Positions 54,856 through 63,733 of a stretch of DNA of 64,000 nucleotides are shown here, in pieces. The position numbers were made by a program, and so were the translations under genes. Position 1 is the stretch's first letter, and every line of letters begins with the position of its first letter. Origin of the DNA: Bacteroidales bacterium (GTDB taxonomy: Bacteria > Bacteroidota > Bacteroidia > Bacteroidales > VadinHA17); NCBI GenBank assembly GCA_003141895.1, contig PLNT01000007.1, forward strand, positions 247,889 to 311,888, in the 5' to 3' direction. The notes beneath the pieces were generated by a model that saw only the letters and a list, made by a program, of their open reading frames with translations, was not told the origin of the DNA and searched no databases.

Positions 54856-55770
54856 TCAAGACTGTTTTTTAGGTGGCTCCGGCGCCTTCTTATCAGGAGT
54901 CAGTCCCATTGTGAGAGCAGTCATTCCGGCAAGTCCTCCTAATTGCATAGTTTCCAGTGCTGAGCTTGGAACAATTACTATTGTGGAATTAGTCTTTAAA
55001 CCTTCATACAGCATGTTCATTGCTCTCAAATGAAGAGCTACAGGATTGTTTTCATATGTTTTTGCTGCTTCGCCAAATTTTTCTGCAACCTGCCGTTCCG
55101 AATCACCAAGGATCACTCTTGCCTGACGTTCTCTTTCAGCCTGGGCCTGCATTGACATTGCATCCTGCAGTGATGATGGAATGTTAACATCTTTGACCTC
55201 AACAGATATTATTTTTATTCCCCATGGTTCAGTACGGTCATCAATAATTTTCTGAAGCTGCACACTCATCTTATCCCTGCCTTCGAGCATTTCCGAGAGC
55301 ATAGTCTTGCCGATCACATCACGCAGGGCCGTCTGCGATGCCCAGTTAATTGCATTTTTATATTCGGCTATCTCCAGAGCAGCTTTCTTGGAATCAAGGA
55401 CCTTCCAGAACAAAACTGCATCAACATCGACAGGGACAGTGTCTTTTGTCAGAGTCTTTTCGGCAGTGAAGGATGTTGTAATTACGCGATTGTCAATCCA
55501 GTATGCAACTGTATCGATTATTGGTATGATCATAAAAAGTCCGGGGCCTCTCAATGACTGGAATTTTCCCAATCGAAGGACTACCGCTTTTTCCCATTGA
55601 TCGGCAATTTTTATAGCTGCCGATACTATAATTGCAAGTAGAAACGTAATCACTCCGATAATAAAAGTACTCGCACCTTTAAGTTCATTGTTTCCTGTAT
55701 AGGCAATAGCCAGGCCAATCGCTATGATTACAAAAAAGATTAATACTGAAAAAGAGCTCCGGGTTTTCAT
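54856..55770 (-). CDS. Slipin/stomatin-like SPFH-domain membrane protein
   Basis: A 304-residue protein with two N-terminal hydrophobic segments (about residues 8-25 and 33-53) and an SPFH/band-7 domain (about 60-210): AIKIADQWEKAVVLRLGKF, RGPGLFMIIPIIDTVAYW, DVIGKTMLSEMLEGRD and IKIISVEVKDVNIP. A helical region and a Pro/Lys tail close it. Slipins form oligomeric rings that organise membrane microdomains; many sit in an operon with an NfeD protease-like partner, which is absent here. Confidence 0.92.
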   Translation of the reverse strand: MKTRSSFSVLIFFVIIAIGLAIAYTGNNELKGASTFIIGVITFLLAIIVSAAIKIADQWEKAVVLRLGKFQSLRGPGLFMIIPIIDTVAYWIDNRVITTSFTAEKTLTKDTVPVDVDAVLFWKVLDSKKAALEIAEYKNAINWASQTALRDVIGKTMLSEMLEGRDKMSVQLQKIIDDRTEPWGIKIISVEVKDVNIPSSLQDAMSMQAQAERERQARVILGDSERQVAEKFGEAAKTYENNPVALHLRAMNMLYEGLKTNSTIVIVPSSALETMQLGGLAGMTALTMGLTPDKKAPEPPKKQS

Positions 55771-55917
55771 GATAATAATAATTAGTTAATAGATTAAAAT
55801 CAGTTGTTTTCTCACACCTGGTTGCGGTCTGATAAAGAACTTCTATCAGATGATCGATGTAATTCCAAATTTATGAAAGAAATGTTCAGCATGCAAAAAT
55901 ATTTGCATTGTAAGTAG

Positions 55918-56049
55918 AGCGGTGTTGTACATTTTGAAATGCCTGCTGAGGACAGGGAACGAATGGCTGGTTTCTATTCAAATGTTTTTGGATGGCAGAC
56001 AAATCTTATGGGAAACCGGGTAAGTCTTCTTCAACCCCTTATGAGATAA
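55918..56049 (+). pseudogene. Fragment of a VOC/glyoxalase-family gene
   Basis: An open frame reads VVHFEMPAEDRERMAGFYSN then VFGWQTN and ends at TAA (56047-56049). This is the typical first ~30 residues of a VOC-family protein of about 130 residues. There is no upstream start in frame (TAG at 55915-55917) and nothing of the remaining three quarters follows. The residue is cut off just before the tRNA terminator hairpin, so it is a remnant and not functional. Confidence 0.65.
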
Positions 56050-56084
56050 ATGAATAAAGGCATCGGATTGATGCCTTTATTCAT
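56050..56084 (-). terminator. Terminator hairpin of the tRNA-Lys
   Basis: Perfect 15-bp arms (ATGAATAAAGGCATC at 56050-56064, complement at 56070-56084) around the 5-base loop GGATT. It lies directly downstream of the tRNA on the minus strand and directly after the stop of the VOC fragment on the plus strand. Confidence 0.8.
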
Positions 56085-56085
56085 G

Positions 56086-56158
56086 TCGGCCCGGAGGGGA
56101 TCGAACCCTCGACCCCATGATTAAGAGTCACGTGCTCTACCAGCTGAGCTACGGGCCG
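56086..56158 (-). tRNA. tRNA-Lys (anticodon CTT)
   Basis: A complete 73-base tRNA. The acceptor stem is CGGCCCG paired with CGGGCCG, followed by discriminator A; the D-arm starts TAGCTCAGCTGG, the anticodon loop is CTCTTAA (anticodon CTT), and the T-arm has GGTTCGATCC. The CCA end is not encoded. Confidence 0.97.
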
Positions 56159-56193
56159 GATTTGGCTGCAAATTAACTCAAATCCTGAGAACT

Positions 56194-56391
56194 TTGGAAA
56201 AAAAAGATAATCTAATTTCAAATAAAAGACTGTTTAGTCAAAAGATTGCGGCAACAGAATTTAAAACTGAAAAGGAAATCGTAAGCTGGATGGGAGCTGT
56301 ACAGGCCCAGAATTATTCATTGTCAAAATGGGCAATCGGTCTCAGACTGTCTGATTCCGATGAACAAATGGTTGAATCATCATTAGACTGA
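56194..56391 (+). pseudogene. Truncated winged-helix (HTH_42/AlkX-YcaQ-like) protein
   Basis: Sixty-five codons from a TTG start read SNKRLFSQKIAATEFKTEKE, VSWMGAVQAQNYSLSKWAIG and LRLSD, the characteristic N-terminus of the ~370-residue winged-helix DNA-glycosylase-like family (YcaQ/AlkX). A TGA stops it; about 20 bases later another frame contains DISRWMLIA, recalling the next family segment, before a further stop. The rest of the gene is missing. This is a frameshifted and truncated relic on the other side of the tRNA from the VOC fragment. Confidence 0.72.
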
Positions 56392-56480
56392 CATATCGAG
56401 ATGGATGCTGATTGCGTAATTTAATATTAAAGCTAAATTTGGTCTGTTTATTTCACAATCAAATAAGTTTTAAAAAACAG

Positions 56481-57371
56481 ATGCGGATAACCTTCATCTT
56501 ATTAATTGTATTAATATCGCATAAGTCAGCCTATTCCCAGGATGCAAAAGAATTTTCAAATTCAGCATTCCTGAAAAAACTATATACTGACAAATCTTAT
56601 ACTGATCTGAAAAGAAAGATCGCTTTGGAATTTATGCACATCCCTGCAGGTCGTTGGGGTGAATTTGTTGACGGTGTTGATGAGAGAATTCTGACTCAAA
56701 AGAAGATCGTAGCTTTTACTTTCGATGCCTGTGGGGGCAAAAATGGTAACGGGTATGATAAAGAATTAATTGAGTATCTGAGAAAGGAAAAGATCCCCGC
56801 AACCTTATTTGTAACTGGAAAATGGATCGATTCACAGTTTAATTCTTTTCTTGATCTTAGCTGCGACAGTTTATTTGAAATTGAAAACCATGGTCTTAAT
56901 CATAGGCCTTGCTCCGTAAAAGGTGATAGTATTTATGGAATTCATGGAACAGCCAATATTGAAGAAGCATTTGATGAGATTGAAGCAAATGCCCGTAAGA
57001 TAGAAGCAATTACAAACCACTATCCGCATTTCTATCGTTCAGCCACAGCATTTATTGATGAAGCAGGAGCAGCAATGACATCCAAATTAGATATTACGGC
57101 AATAAGTTACGAGGTCCTTTCAGGCGATGCAATTCCATTTGCGTCTGAGTCTGCAATCGAAGAAAATGTTCTGAAAAATGTCAAACCCGGAGCTATAATA
57201 ATTATGCATTTCAATCATCCTGAATGGAACACAAAGGAAGCTATGGAAAGAATTGTCCCTGAGCTGAAGAAAATGGACTATTCATTTGTTCTTCTTAAAG
57301 ATTTCAGTTTAACTTCACTTAATGGAAAAGTGAGTAATATAAGAAAGGATGTGCTTTTTGACATCCATTAA
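56481..57371 (+). CDS. Polysaccharide deacetylase-family protein, exported
   Basis: Started at the ATG at 56481 this has 296 residues with a signal peptide (MRITFILLIVLISHKSAYSQ); an in-frame start at 56412 adds a poor leader. The NodB-like domain shows VAFTFDACGGKNGNGYD, where the metal/catalytic Asp pair is replaced by Asp-Ala, ENHGLNHRPCS with the two zinc-type histidines, and HFYRSATAFIDE. The FDACGG form occurs in a subgroup of bacterial deacetylases. It probably removes acetyl groups from an envelope glycan. Confidence 0.85.
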   Translation: MRITFILLIVLISHKSAYSQDAKEFSNSAFLKKLYTDKSYTDLKRKIALEFMHIPAGRWGEFVDGVDERILTQKKIVAFTFDACGGKNGNGYDKELIEYLRKEKIPATLFVTGKWIDSQFNSFLDLSCDSLFEIENHGLNHRPCSVKGDSIYGIHGTANIEEAFDEIEANARKIEAITNHYPHFYRSATAFIDEAGAAMTSKLDITAISYEVLSGDAIPFASESAIEENVLKNVKPGAIIIMHFNHPEWNTKEAMERIVPELKKMDYSFVLLKDFSLTSLNGKVSNIRKDVLFDIH

Positions 57372-57559
57372 ATATTACTATTCAAAGTACATGCATGCAA
57401 CCTCAACTTTCCTCCCAACCTGATGAACATTCTATATTTCATGGCAGTTAAACATTAAATATCATTTTGTATGGAAAAAATTAAAGGATTCTAACTCATC
57501 TGTCCGGCATTAATATTTCATTTTACGCTGAATCTTTTACCTTTAAAGAAAAATATATC

Positions 57560-58006
57560 ATGAAAAAATCAACAGAAGAAAAAGCTATCGAATCATTCAG
57601 AGCAGGATTAAATTGCGCCCAAACAGTGGTAACTTCCTTTTCTGATGATCTAAATTTTGACAGAAACCTGGCTGAAACAATCTCATGCGGATTCGGCGGG
57701 GGAATGGGCAGACTCGGAGAAACATGCGGTGCTGTGACCGGATCTTACATGGTGCTTGGAATAGTTAATTGCAAGAAATTTGCTGATAACACAAGCAGAA
57801 AAGAAGCTACCTATCCGATGGTTCAACAATTCAGTAAGAAATTCAAGCAGATTTATGGGACCACTGATTGCAAATCGCTGTTAAAATGTGATTTAAAAAC
57901 TGAAGAAGGCCACAGATACGCAAAAGAAAACAATCTGTTTGGTACTGTATGTGAGAAATGTATTACTGATTCAATAAAGATTGTCAAACAGCTAATTGAG
58001 CAATAA
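57560..58006 (+). CDS. C_GCAxxG_C_C family redox-type protein
   Basis: A 148-residue soluble protein with the conserved cysteine pattern of the C_GCAxxG_C_C family: LNCAQTVV, ETISCGFGGGMGRLGETCGAVTGSYMVLG, DCKSLLKCDL and GTVCEKCITDS. The cysteines suggest metal or redox chemistry; no member has a firmly established reaction. Length is normal. It stands alone, with the SBBP-repeat protein 40 bases downstream in the same direction. Confidence 0.88.
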   Translation: MKKSTEEKAIESFRAGLNCAQTVVTSFSDDLNFDRNLAETISCGFGGGMGRLGETCGAVTGSYMVLGIVNCKKFADNTSRKEATYPMVQQFSKKFKQIYGTTDCKSLLKCDLKTEEGHRYAKENNLFGTVCEKCITDSIKIVKQLIEQ

Positions 58007-58046
58007 TCAAAACCGATAACCAAATAATAATTTAAAAAACAACGAT

Positions 58047-59291
58047 ATGAGGACTCTTAAAAGAATTATCCTGGCAATTATGGTACTAATCCTGGCAACA
58101 AACCAGGTAAATTCACAAACAAATTTCAAATGGGGAAAAATATTCGGTTCCCAAAATGATGAATATGTTCTTAATCACGTAAATGATCAGAACGGAAATA
58201 TCTACGTCGCAGGTAAAACTACAGGTGTAATTGAAACCAAAAATTTCGGAAAGAATGATGGATTCCTTACTAAAATTGACAGCTCGGGGAATATTGTGTG
58301 GTCAAGACAATTTGGTACTCCTGAAGAAGAAAATATTCAATGGTGTGCAATCGACAATCTTGGAGGTATTTATATAACAGGCTCAACAACAGGAGATCTG
58401 GGCAGCAAGAATGCAGGTAAGGAAGATGTCTTTGTCGTCAAGTACAATACTGAAGGGAAATTGTTGTGGACGAAACAGTTTGGGTCAGATAGCGTTGATG
58501 TTGCAAGAGGAATATATGCTGACAATAATGGAGGTATCTTTATAACGGGTAATACAGCAGGGAAATTTGGTAAGTCAACCTCAGGAAAAACTGATGGTTT
58601 TATTATGAAACTTGATAACACTGGAAATCAAATCTTCATATCACAATTCGGAACGCCTGAGGATGATTATTGCTACTCAATTACAGGCGGAGCAGGAAGA
58701 GATATATTGGTCTGTGGAACAACCTGGGGTTCTCTGGGAGGAAAAAACAAGGGGTTAATTGACATATTTACCGGACAGTTTTCGGAGAAGGGTGACCTGA
58801 TTAAATACAATCAATATGGAAGTGAGGGTTTTGACATCCCGGAGATAATTAACATGGATAGAGAGCATAATATCTATGTAGGAGGTACTACTTCCGGTAA
58901 CTTCGGTGCAGAACAAGAGGGAGAAGGAGATTGTTTTCTGATGAAGATCAATGAAAAAGGAGAAATTGTCTGGAATAATCAATTCGGAACTAAAAACAAC
59001 GATGGGTTAAGGTCAATATCCTTTAATGAAAACATTTCAGATAATTTGCTGGTAAGCGGAATAATGAATCTTCCCCCATCAAATGCATTTATAAGAATGT
59101 ATAGTAAAGATGGAAAGATGTTATGGGAAAAAATATTTATGGGCAGCTCCGGTAAAAGTGTCAGTCTCGATTATAAAGGAAATATTTATCATGTAGGTCT
59201 TACAGGCAATAATTTGTTTGGAAATCTGATTGGCCAGCATAATTATTATGTAGTAAAACTAGGATTGGATAAGCAGTACAGGAAGAATTAA
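58047..59291 (+). CDS. Secreted SBBP-repeat beta-propeller protein
   Basis: A 414-residue protein with a signal peptide (to about residue 23, ATNQVNSQ) followed by seven or so ~50-residue repeats with the pattern GNIYVAGKTTG, KNDGFLTKIDSSGNIVWSRQFG, the SBBP form of a beta-propeller blade. These proteins are presumed to be outer-membrane or extracellular ligand-binding scaffolds; no enzyme motif is present and there is no T9SS sorting tail, so anchoring is unclear. Confidence 0.87.
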   Translation: MRTLKRIILAIMVLILATNQVNSQTNFKWGKIFGSQNDEYVLNHVNDQNGNIYVAGKTTGVIETKNFGKNDGFLTKIDSSGNIVWSRQFGTPEEENIQWCAIDNLGGIYITGSTTGDLGSKNAGKEDVFVVKYNTEGKLLWTKQFGSDSVDVARGIYADNNGGIFITGNTAGKFGKSTSGKTDGFIMKLDNTGNQIFISQFGTPEDDYCYSITGGAGRDILVCGTTWGSLGGKNKGLIDIFTGQFSEKGDLIKYNQYGSEGFDIPEIINMDREHNIYVGGTTSGNFGAEQEGEGDCFLMKINEKGEIVWNNQFGTKNNDGLRSISFNENISDNLLVSGIMNLPPSNAFIRMYSKDGKMLWEKIFMGSSGKSVSLDYKGNIYHVGLTGNNLFGNLIGQHNYYVVKLGLDKQYRKN

Positions 59292-59387
59292 GGAGAAAGT
59301 GGAAAGGAGATAGTACGCACAAAGCAGAACATAAAGAGAATAAACTTCTGAGATATCTGTAGATATTAGTCCAAATATTAAATATAA

Positions 59388-60935
59388 ATGGAGACAAAAG
59401 TAACAAGATTCATTAAGTCATATTGGATCCTTATACTGCTTGTTTGCGTAAAATTTTTAATGCAATATGTTGTTATAAATCCGGTTTATGAGTTGCACAG
59501 GGATGAATTTCTATATCTTAATCAGGCTGATCATCTTGCCTTCGGATATATATCGGTACCGCCATTCATGGCACTTATTTCAAAACTGATTTACCTGCTT
59601 GGCGGAGGTATTTTCTGGATACACTTTTTCCCGGCACTTTTTGGAGCCCTTACAATAATAGTTACCTGGATGATCGTTGAATCACTCGGTGGCAGCTTAT
59701 TCTCAAAAATACTGGCAACAGCAGGACTGACTTTCTCATTGCTGGCCAGGATCAACCTCCTGTTGCAACCAAACTCCTTTGATATTTTATCATGGACAAT
59801 TATCTTCTACTTTCTCATAAGATATATTCAATCTGAAAAATCCAGATGGCTTATGTTATTAGCTGTTATTATCACACTTTCTTTTTATAATAAATACAAT
59901 GTAATTTTCCTGATCGCAGGACTATTTGCCGGATTAGTACTTACTTATCATAGAAAAATATTTGCTGACATATCATTCTGGAAAGCTTTGATTATTTGCC
60001 TCCTTTTACTATCTCCCAATATTATATGGCAAGTCTCTCATAATTTCCCAGTTTTTGAGCACATGAAAGTACTTAAAGCAAATCAGCTTGATAATAACAC
60101 ATCAATGGGATTCCTGGTAAGCCAGTCAGCGTTCTTTTTTGGGTCTTTGCCTTTGATTCTTACTGCGCTCATTGCTTTTATTTATTTCAAACCTTTCAAG
60201 TCCTACAGAGTTATCGGAATAAGTTTTGTAACAGTAATAACTCTTTTTGCATTAATGAAAGCGAAAGACTATTACGCTGCTGGTATATATCCTGTTATAA
60301 TCGCCTTTGGAAGTGTTTATATGGACTGTGTATTATCAAAAAAATGGAGAACAATAATTTTTCCGCTGCTTTTTGTAGTAAACATTATCATATTTTTCTC
60401 CATCCTGAAACTAGTATTCCCCATCTTAACTCCATCAGAAATCAGGAAGAACGCAGCATCGTTTGAAAAGCTGGGGCTGCTTCGCTGGGAAGACGGTAAA
60501 AATCATAATCTGCCCCAGGATTTTGCAGATATGCTCGGATGGCATGAGATGGCAGATAAATCTCTCCTTGCATATAAAATGATCCCTGCAGAGGAGTTGG
60601 CAAACACATTGATCATCTGCAACAACTATGGACAGGCAGGTGCATTGAACTTTTATAACCGGGGTAAAATGCCGGAGGCATATTCCTTCAATACTGATTA
60701 TATCTATTGGCTACCGCGGATTAATAAGATAAAAAACATTCTTCTTATTGGGGAGAAGCCCTCGAAGGAAATAATTGGTCTTTTCAAAGATTGCAGGTTA
60801 ACCGGGACTGTTGAAAATGAACAGGCAAGGGAACGCAATACCGGGATATATCTGTTGACAGGTGCAGTTGATCTCTTTACACCAATCTTTTATAATAAAG
60901 TTGAAGAACGAAAAAAGAAGATGGAGATCTTTTGA
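59388..60935 (+). CDS. GT39/ArnT-like membrane glycosyltransferase
   Basis: A 515-residue membrane protein with about eleven helices in the first two thirds and a soluble C-terminal part. The first periplasmic loop holds ELHRDEFLYL, the Asp-Glu signature of PMT_2/ArnT transferases, and is followed by GYISVPPFMALISKL. Such enzymes move a sugar from a polyprenyl-phosphate donor to lipid A, protein or another envelope acceptor on the outer face of the inner membrane. Acceptor and sugar unknown; it is transcribed alone. Confidence 0.88.
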   Translation: METKVTRFIKSYWILILLVCVKFLMQYVVINPVYELHRDEFLYLNQADHLAFGYISVPPFMALISKLIYLLGGGIFWIHFFPALFGALTIIVTWMIVESLGGSLFSKILATAGLTFSLLARINLLLQPNSFDILSWTIIFYFLIRYIQSEKSRWLMLLAVIITLSFYNKYNVIFLIAGLFAGLVLTYHRKIFADISFWKALIICLLLLSPNIIWQVSHNFPVFEHMKVLKANQLDNNTSMGFLVSQSAFFFGSLPLILTALIAFIYFKPFKSYRVIGISFVTVITLFALMKAKDYYAAGIYPVIIAFGSVYMDCVLSKKWRTIIFPLLFVVNIIIFFSILKLVFPILTPSEIRKNAASFEKLGLLRWEDGKNHNLPQDFADMLGWHEMADKSLLAYKMIPAEELANTLIICNNYGQAGALNFYNRGKMPEAYSFNTDYIYWLPRINKIKNILLIGEKPSKEIIGLFKDCRLTGTVENEQARERNTGIYLLTGAVDLFTPIFYNKVEERKKKMEIF

Positions 60936-61060
60936 ACACCCATTTCGCAGGATCGTCCTGAAGCCAGCCTACCGATAGTCTAATTCTTGTAAAAAATTCA
61001 AATTCTTTTCACTTTTACCCCCTTTCATTTTCCCCCAAGGGAAAAAGGTTTGTACTGCTC

Positions 61061-61096
61061 CTTCCCCCTTGGGGGAAGTCCCGATGGCTATCGGGA
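61061..61096. repeat. G/C-rich hairpin pair between convergent genes
   Basis: CTTCCCCC-TT-GGGGGAAG (61061-61078) followed directly by TCCCGAT-GGCT-ATCGGGA (61079-61096). Similar but looser C/G-rich pairs surround it (about 61017-61147), between the convergent glycosyltransferase and oxidoreductase genes. Confidence 0.75.
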
Positions 61097-61150
61097 GGGA
61101 AGGGGGTAAATAACTAGAGAATTAGCCCCCCTTTAGCGGGGTTGGGGGAC

Positions 61151-62245
61151 CTAAACAACGAGCTTTCTGAACGCCGCCAGATGCTCCGCAGTTTGTGTTA
61201 CCAGTCGCTGAACTTCCAGTCCATGTTTAATATCAGGAACGAATTCATTCTGATCATTTCCTGTCAGAAAAACATAATGAGCATGAATCATTGATCTCAA
61301 CCACCCGGCCGGAACATGCCCTGAGGGGAAGCTTGTAAATGGTTTAAAATTGCTTCCACCAACTTGTTTGCTCCATCTGCCGGATTCTTCAGTAAAATAT
61401 TCGAAAGAATCTGGCGATGCTGAAGAGTACCTTAATGCACCCAATTCAGCATATAATTCAAAAAGGAAATGATCTCCGGTCCCCGAACTTATGCGGCTCG
61501 CTGAAAGCGTCCCCACGGCGCCAGATGATTCGTCGTAAAGTGAAATCAGGCTGAACAGATCAGAATCAGACGGAACATCAATAAAATTGCCCGATTGCAT
61601 GGCACTTGTAATCTTCAGGTTATTGCCAAGAAATGCAATCAACAGACTGATTGAATGAGAGCCAAGATCGGCCATTGCGCCTCCGTCAGGTGCCGCAGTC
61701 AGACGTGATGCACGTTTGTCACGATATTCTTTTCTCAGATAGTCACTATGGTAATATTTCAGATCGAAATGGACCGGCTTACCAATTTTTCCTGATTTCC
61801 AGAATCCGAACATCTCCCTGATAGTGGCTGCAAAAAGAAACTGAAATCCAACCTGAATCTTAGTATCAGGATGATTTTTGATCAAACCCGATATTGCTTT
61901 TTCTTCATCAAGATTTGAGCAAACAGGCTTCTCAAGATATATCCTTTTCACATCAGGCATACCCATGACAGCTTTCAGATGTTCATAATGAGCCTTATTT
62001 GGACTCAGAATAAAGACAGTATTTAAACTTTTGTCAGAAACAAAATCATTTATATCAAGATGTTTACTGAAACCGTAACTATCAGCAAATGATTTTCTGC
62101 TTTCTTTTTTTGCTGAACAGACAGCTTCCATCTCAATCACCGGAGCATCATTATAAAAATATTTCAGCGAATTGAGTGAATATGCATGCGAACGGGCAAT
62201 ACCTCCGGCTCCGATAAATCCAACTACAATCTTTTCCTGATCCAT
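61151..62245 (-). CDS. Gfo/Idh/MocA-family oxidoreductase
   Basis: A 364-residue NAD(P)-dependent dehydrogenase-like protein. The Rossmann start VGFIGAGGIARSHAYSL and the family mark YLEKPVCSNLDEE are clear; the substrate domain follows with GGAMADLGSHSISLLIAFLG, where the His is the usual catalytic residue. Substrates of the family are sugars and inositols. It is preceded by the aldehyde dehydrogenase 33 bases upstream on the same strand, possibly cotranscribed. Confidence 0.9.
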   Translation of the reverse strand: MDQEKIVVGFIGAGGIARSHAYSLNSLKYFYNDAPVIEMEAVCSAKKESRKSFADSYGFSKHLDINDFVSDKSLNTVFILSPNKAHYEHLKAVMGMPDVKRIYLEKPVCSNLDEEKAISGLIKNHPDTKIQVGFQFLFAATIREMFGFWKSGKIGKPVHFDLKYYHSDYLRKEYRDKRASRLTAAPDGGAMADLGSHSISLLIAFLGNNLKITSAMQSGNFIDVPSDSDLFSLISLYDESSGAVGTLSASRISSGTGDHFLFELYAELGALRYSSASPDSFEYFTEESGRWSKQVGGSNFKPFTSFPSGHVPAGWLRSMIHAHYVFLTGNDQNEFVPDIKHGLEVQRLVTQTAEHLAAFRKLVV

Positions 62246-62278
62246 TATTTATTGTTTTTCAATTTTGTACTAATAACC

Positions 62279-63655
62279 CTATCTCATCAAAAAGCTTACT
62301 ATTTTTGTTTTTATTTTTGAATAAGGTGGGTATCTGAGCCATATATCCAGAAGGTTAGATTTAACGAGCACTGACCGGAGATTGGAAAACGTTTTGAATG
62401 AATTCCTGCCATGATATCTTCCCATTCCACTGGTTCCCACTCCACCGTATGGAAGATATGGAGATGCAATCTGCATAACAGTCTCATTAACGGCAGCATT
62501 TCCTGATCGTGTTCTTCTTAAAAATTCACGCACAAGTTTCTTGCTTCCTGTAAAAATGTATGTGGAGAGTGGCTTTGGATTTCGTTCTATGATGTCATAT
62601 ACTTCCTCAAAGTCTTCAAAATCGATAACAGGAAGTACAGGTCCGAATATTTCTTCCTGCATTACCGGATCATCGGGTTTCACGTTCTTTATTATTGTTG
62701 GAGCAACATATCTTGTCTTTGCATTGCTGGTACCTCCGGTCACTATTTCACCCGATTTCATCAGACCATTCAGTCTATGAACATTTTCCGCAGAGATAAC
62801 CCTTGCGAAATGTTCACTTTTTTCAGGTTGTCCTCCATAAAACTTTTTTACCTCTTCTGAAATAAGATCAAGGAACTCATCCTTTACTCTTTTATCTATC
62901 AGTACATAATCGGGACTAACGCATGTTTGCCCGCAGTTGATTAATTTCCCCCAGGCAATTCTTCTGGCCGCAAAATCAAGCCGGGCATCGGCAGCAACAA
63001 CGCATGGATTCTTACCGCCCAGCTCAAGCGATACCGGGGTAAGATTTTCAGCTGCTTTTCTCATTACATGTTTACCTACACGCGGACTTCCTGTGAAAAA
63101 TATATAATCGAACTTCTGAACAAGCAGATAGTCATTTATTGTATGGTCACCATTAATCAATGCCACTAATTCAACAGGCAGACCTTTCAATATTGTTTCA
63201 ATGACACCGGAAATGTAAGGAACCTGGCTTGACACCTTTAGAATAACGCAATTCCCTGCTGCCAGAGCACCTATGAGAGGCATAAATGCAAGCTGGAAAG
63301 GGAAGTTCCATGGTGAAAGAATCAGTACCTGACCATAAGGCTGAGGGATTATGTAACTTCGGGCAATAAAATGCACCACTGGCGTATATACCCTCTCAGT
63401 TCTCATCCACTTTCTGAGGTTACGGATAGCATTATTAAGTTCTTTAATAACGAACCTCGATTCAGTAGCGATAACTTCAAATTCAGGTTTATGAAAATCC
63501 TTCCATAAAGCATCGACAATATCCTGTTCATGCAAAATGATCAGTGAGCGCAACTTTTTGAGAATCTCGAGCCTGTATTCCGGTTCAAAAGTTCTTCCTG
63601 AAGCAAAAAATTTTCGCTGGACCTCTATGATCAGATGGATTTCTTCTTTTTCCAT
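62279..63655 (-). CDS. Aldehyde dehydrogenase (class 3-like)
   Basis: 458 residues from the ATG at 63655 (MEKEEIHLIIEVQRKFFASG), the normal length of class 3 ALDHs; an ATG at 63733 would add 26 odd residues. The core has ILSPWNFPFQLAFMPLIGAL, FFTGSPRVGKHVM, the general-base region SLELGGKNPCVV, the nucleophile Cys in GQTCVSPDYVLI and EEIFGPVLPV. It oxidises aldehydes to acids with NAD(P). A hydrophobic C-terminal anchor as in FALDH is weak. The Gfo/Idh gene follows after 33 bases. Confidence 0.92.
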   Translation of the reverse strand: MEKEEIHLIIEVQRKFFASGRTFEPEYRLEILKKLRSLIILHEQDIVDALWKDFHKPEFEVIATESRFVIKELNNAIRNLRKWMRTERVYTPVVHFIARSYIIPQPYGQVLILSPWNFPFQLAFMPLIGALAAGNCVILKVSSQVPYISGVIETILKGLPVELVALINGDHTINDYLLVQKFDYIFFTGSPRVGKHVMRKAAENLTPVSLELGGKNPCVVAADARLDFAARRIAWGKLINCGQTCVSPDYVLIDKRVKDEFLDLISEEVKKFYGGQPEKSEHFARVISAENVHRLNGLMKSGEIVTGGTSNAKTRYVAPTIIKNVKPDDPVMQEEIFGPVLPVIDFEDFEEVYDIIERNPKPLSTYIFTGSKKLVREFLRRTRSGNAAVNETVMQIASPYLPYGGVGTSGMGRYHGRNSFKTFSNLRSVLVKSNLLDIWLRYPPYSKIKTKIVSFLMR

Positions 63656-63733
63656 TCTTCTTCCAGTCGTCTTAATTGTTTTGAAATATCCGTTGAAATT
63701 TAATTTGTTTAAGGGTGAATTTTGCTCATGCAA

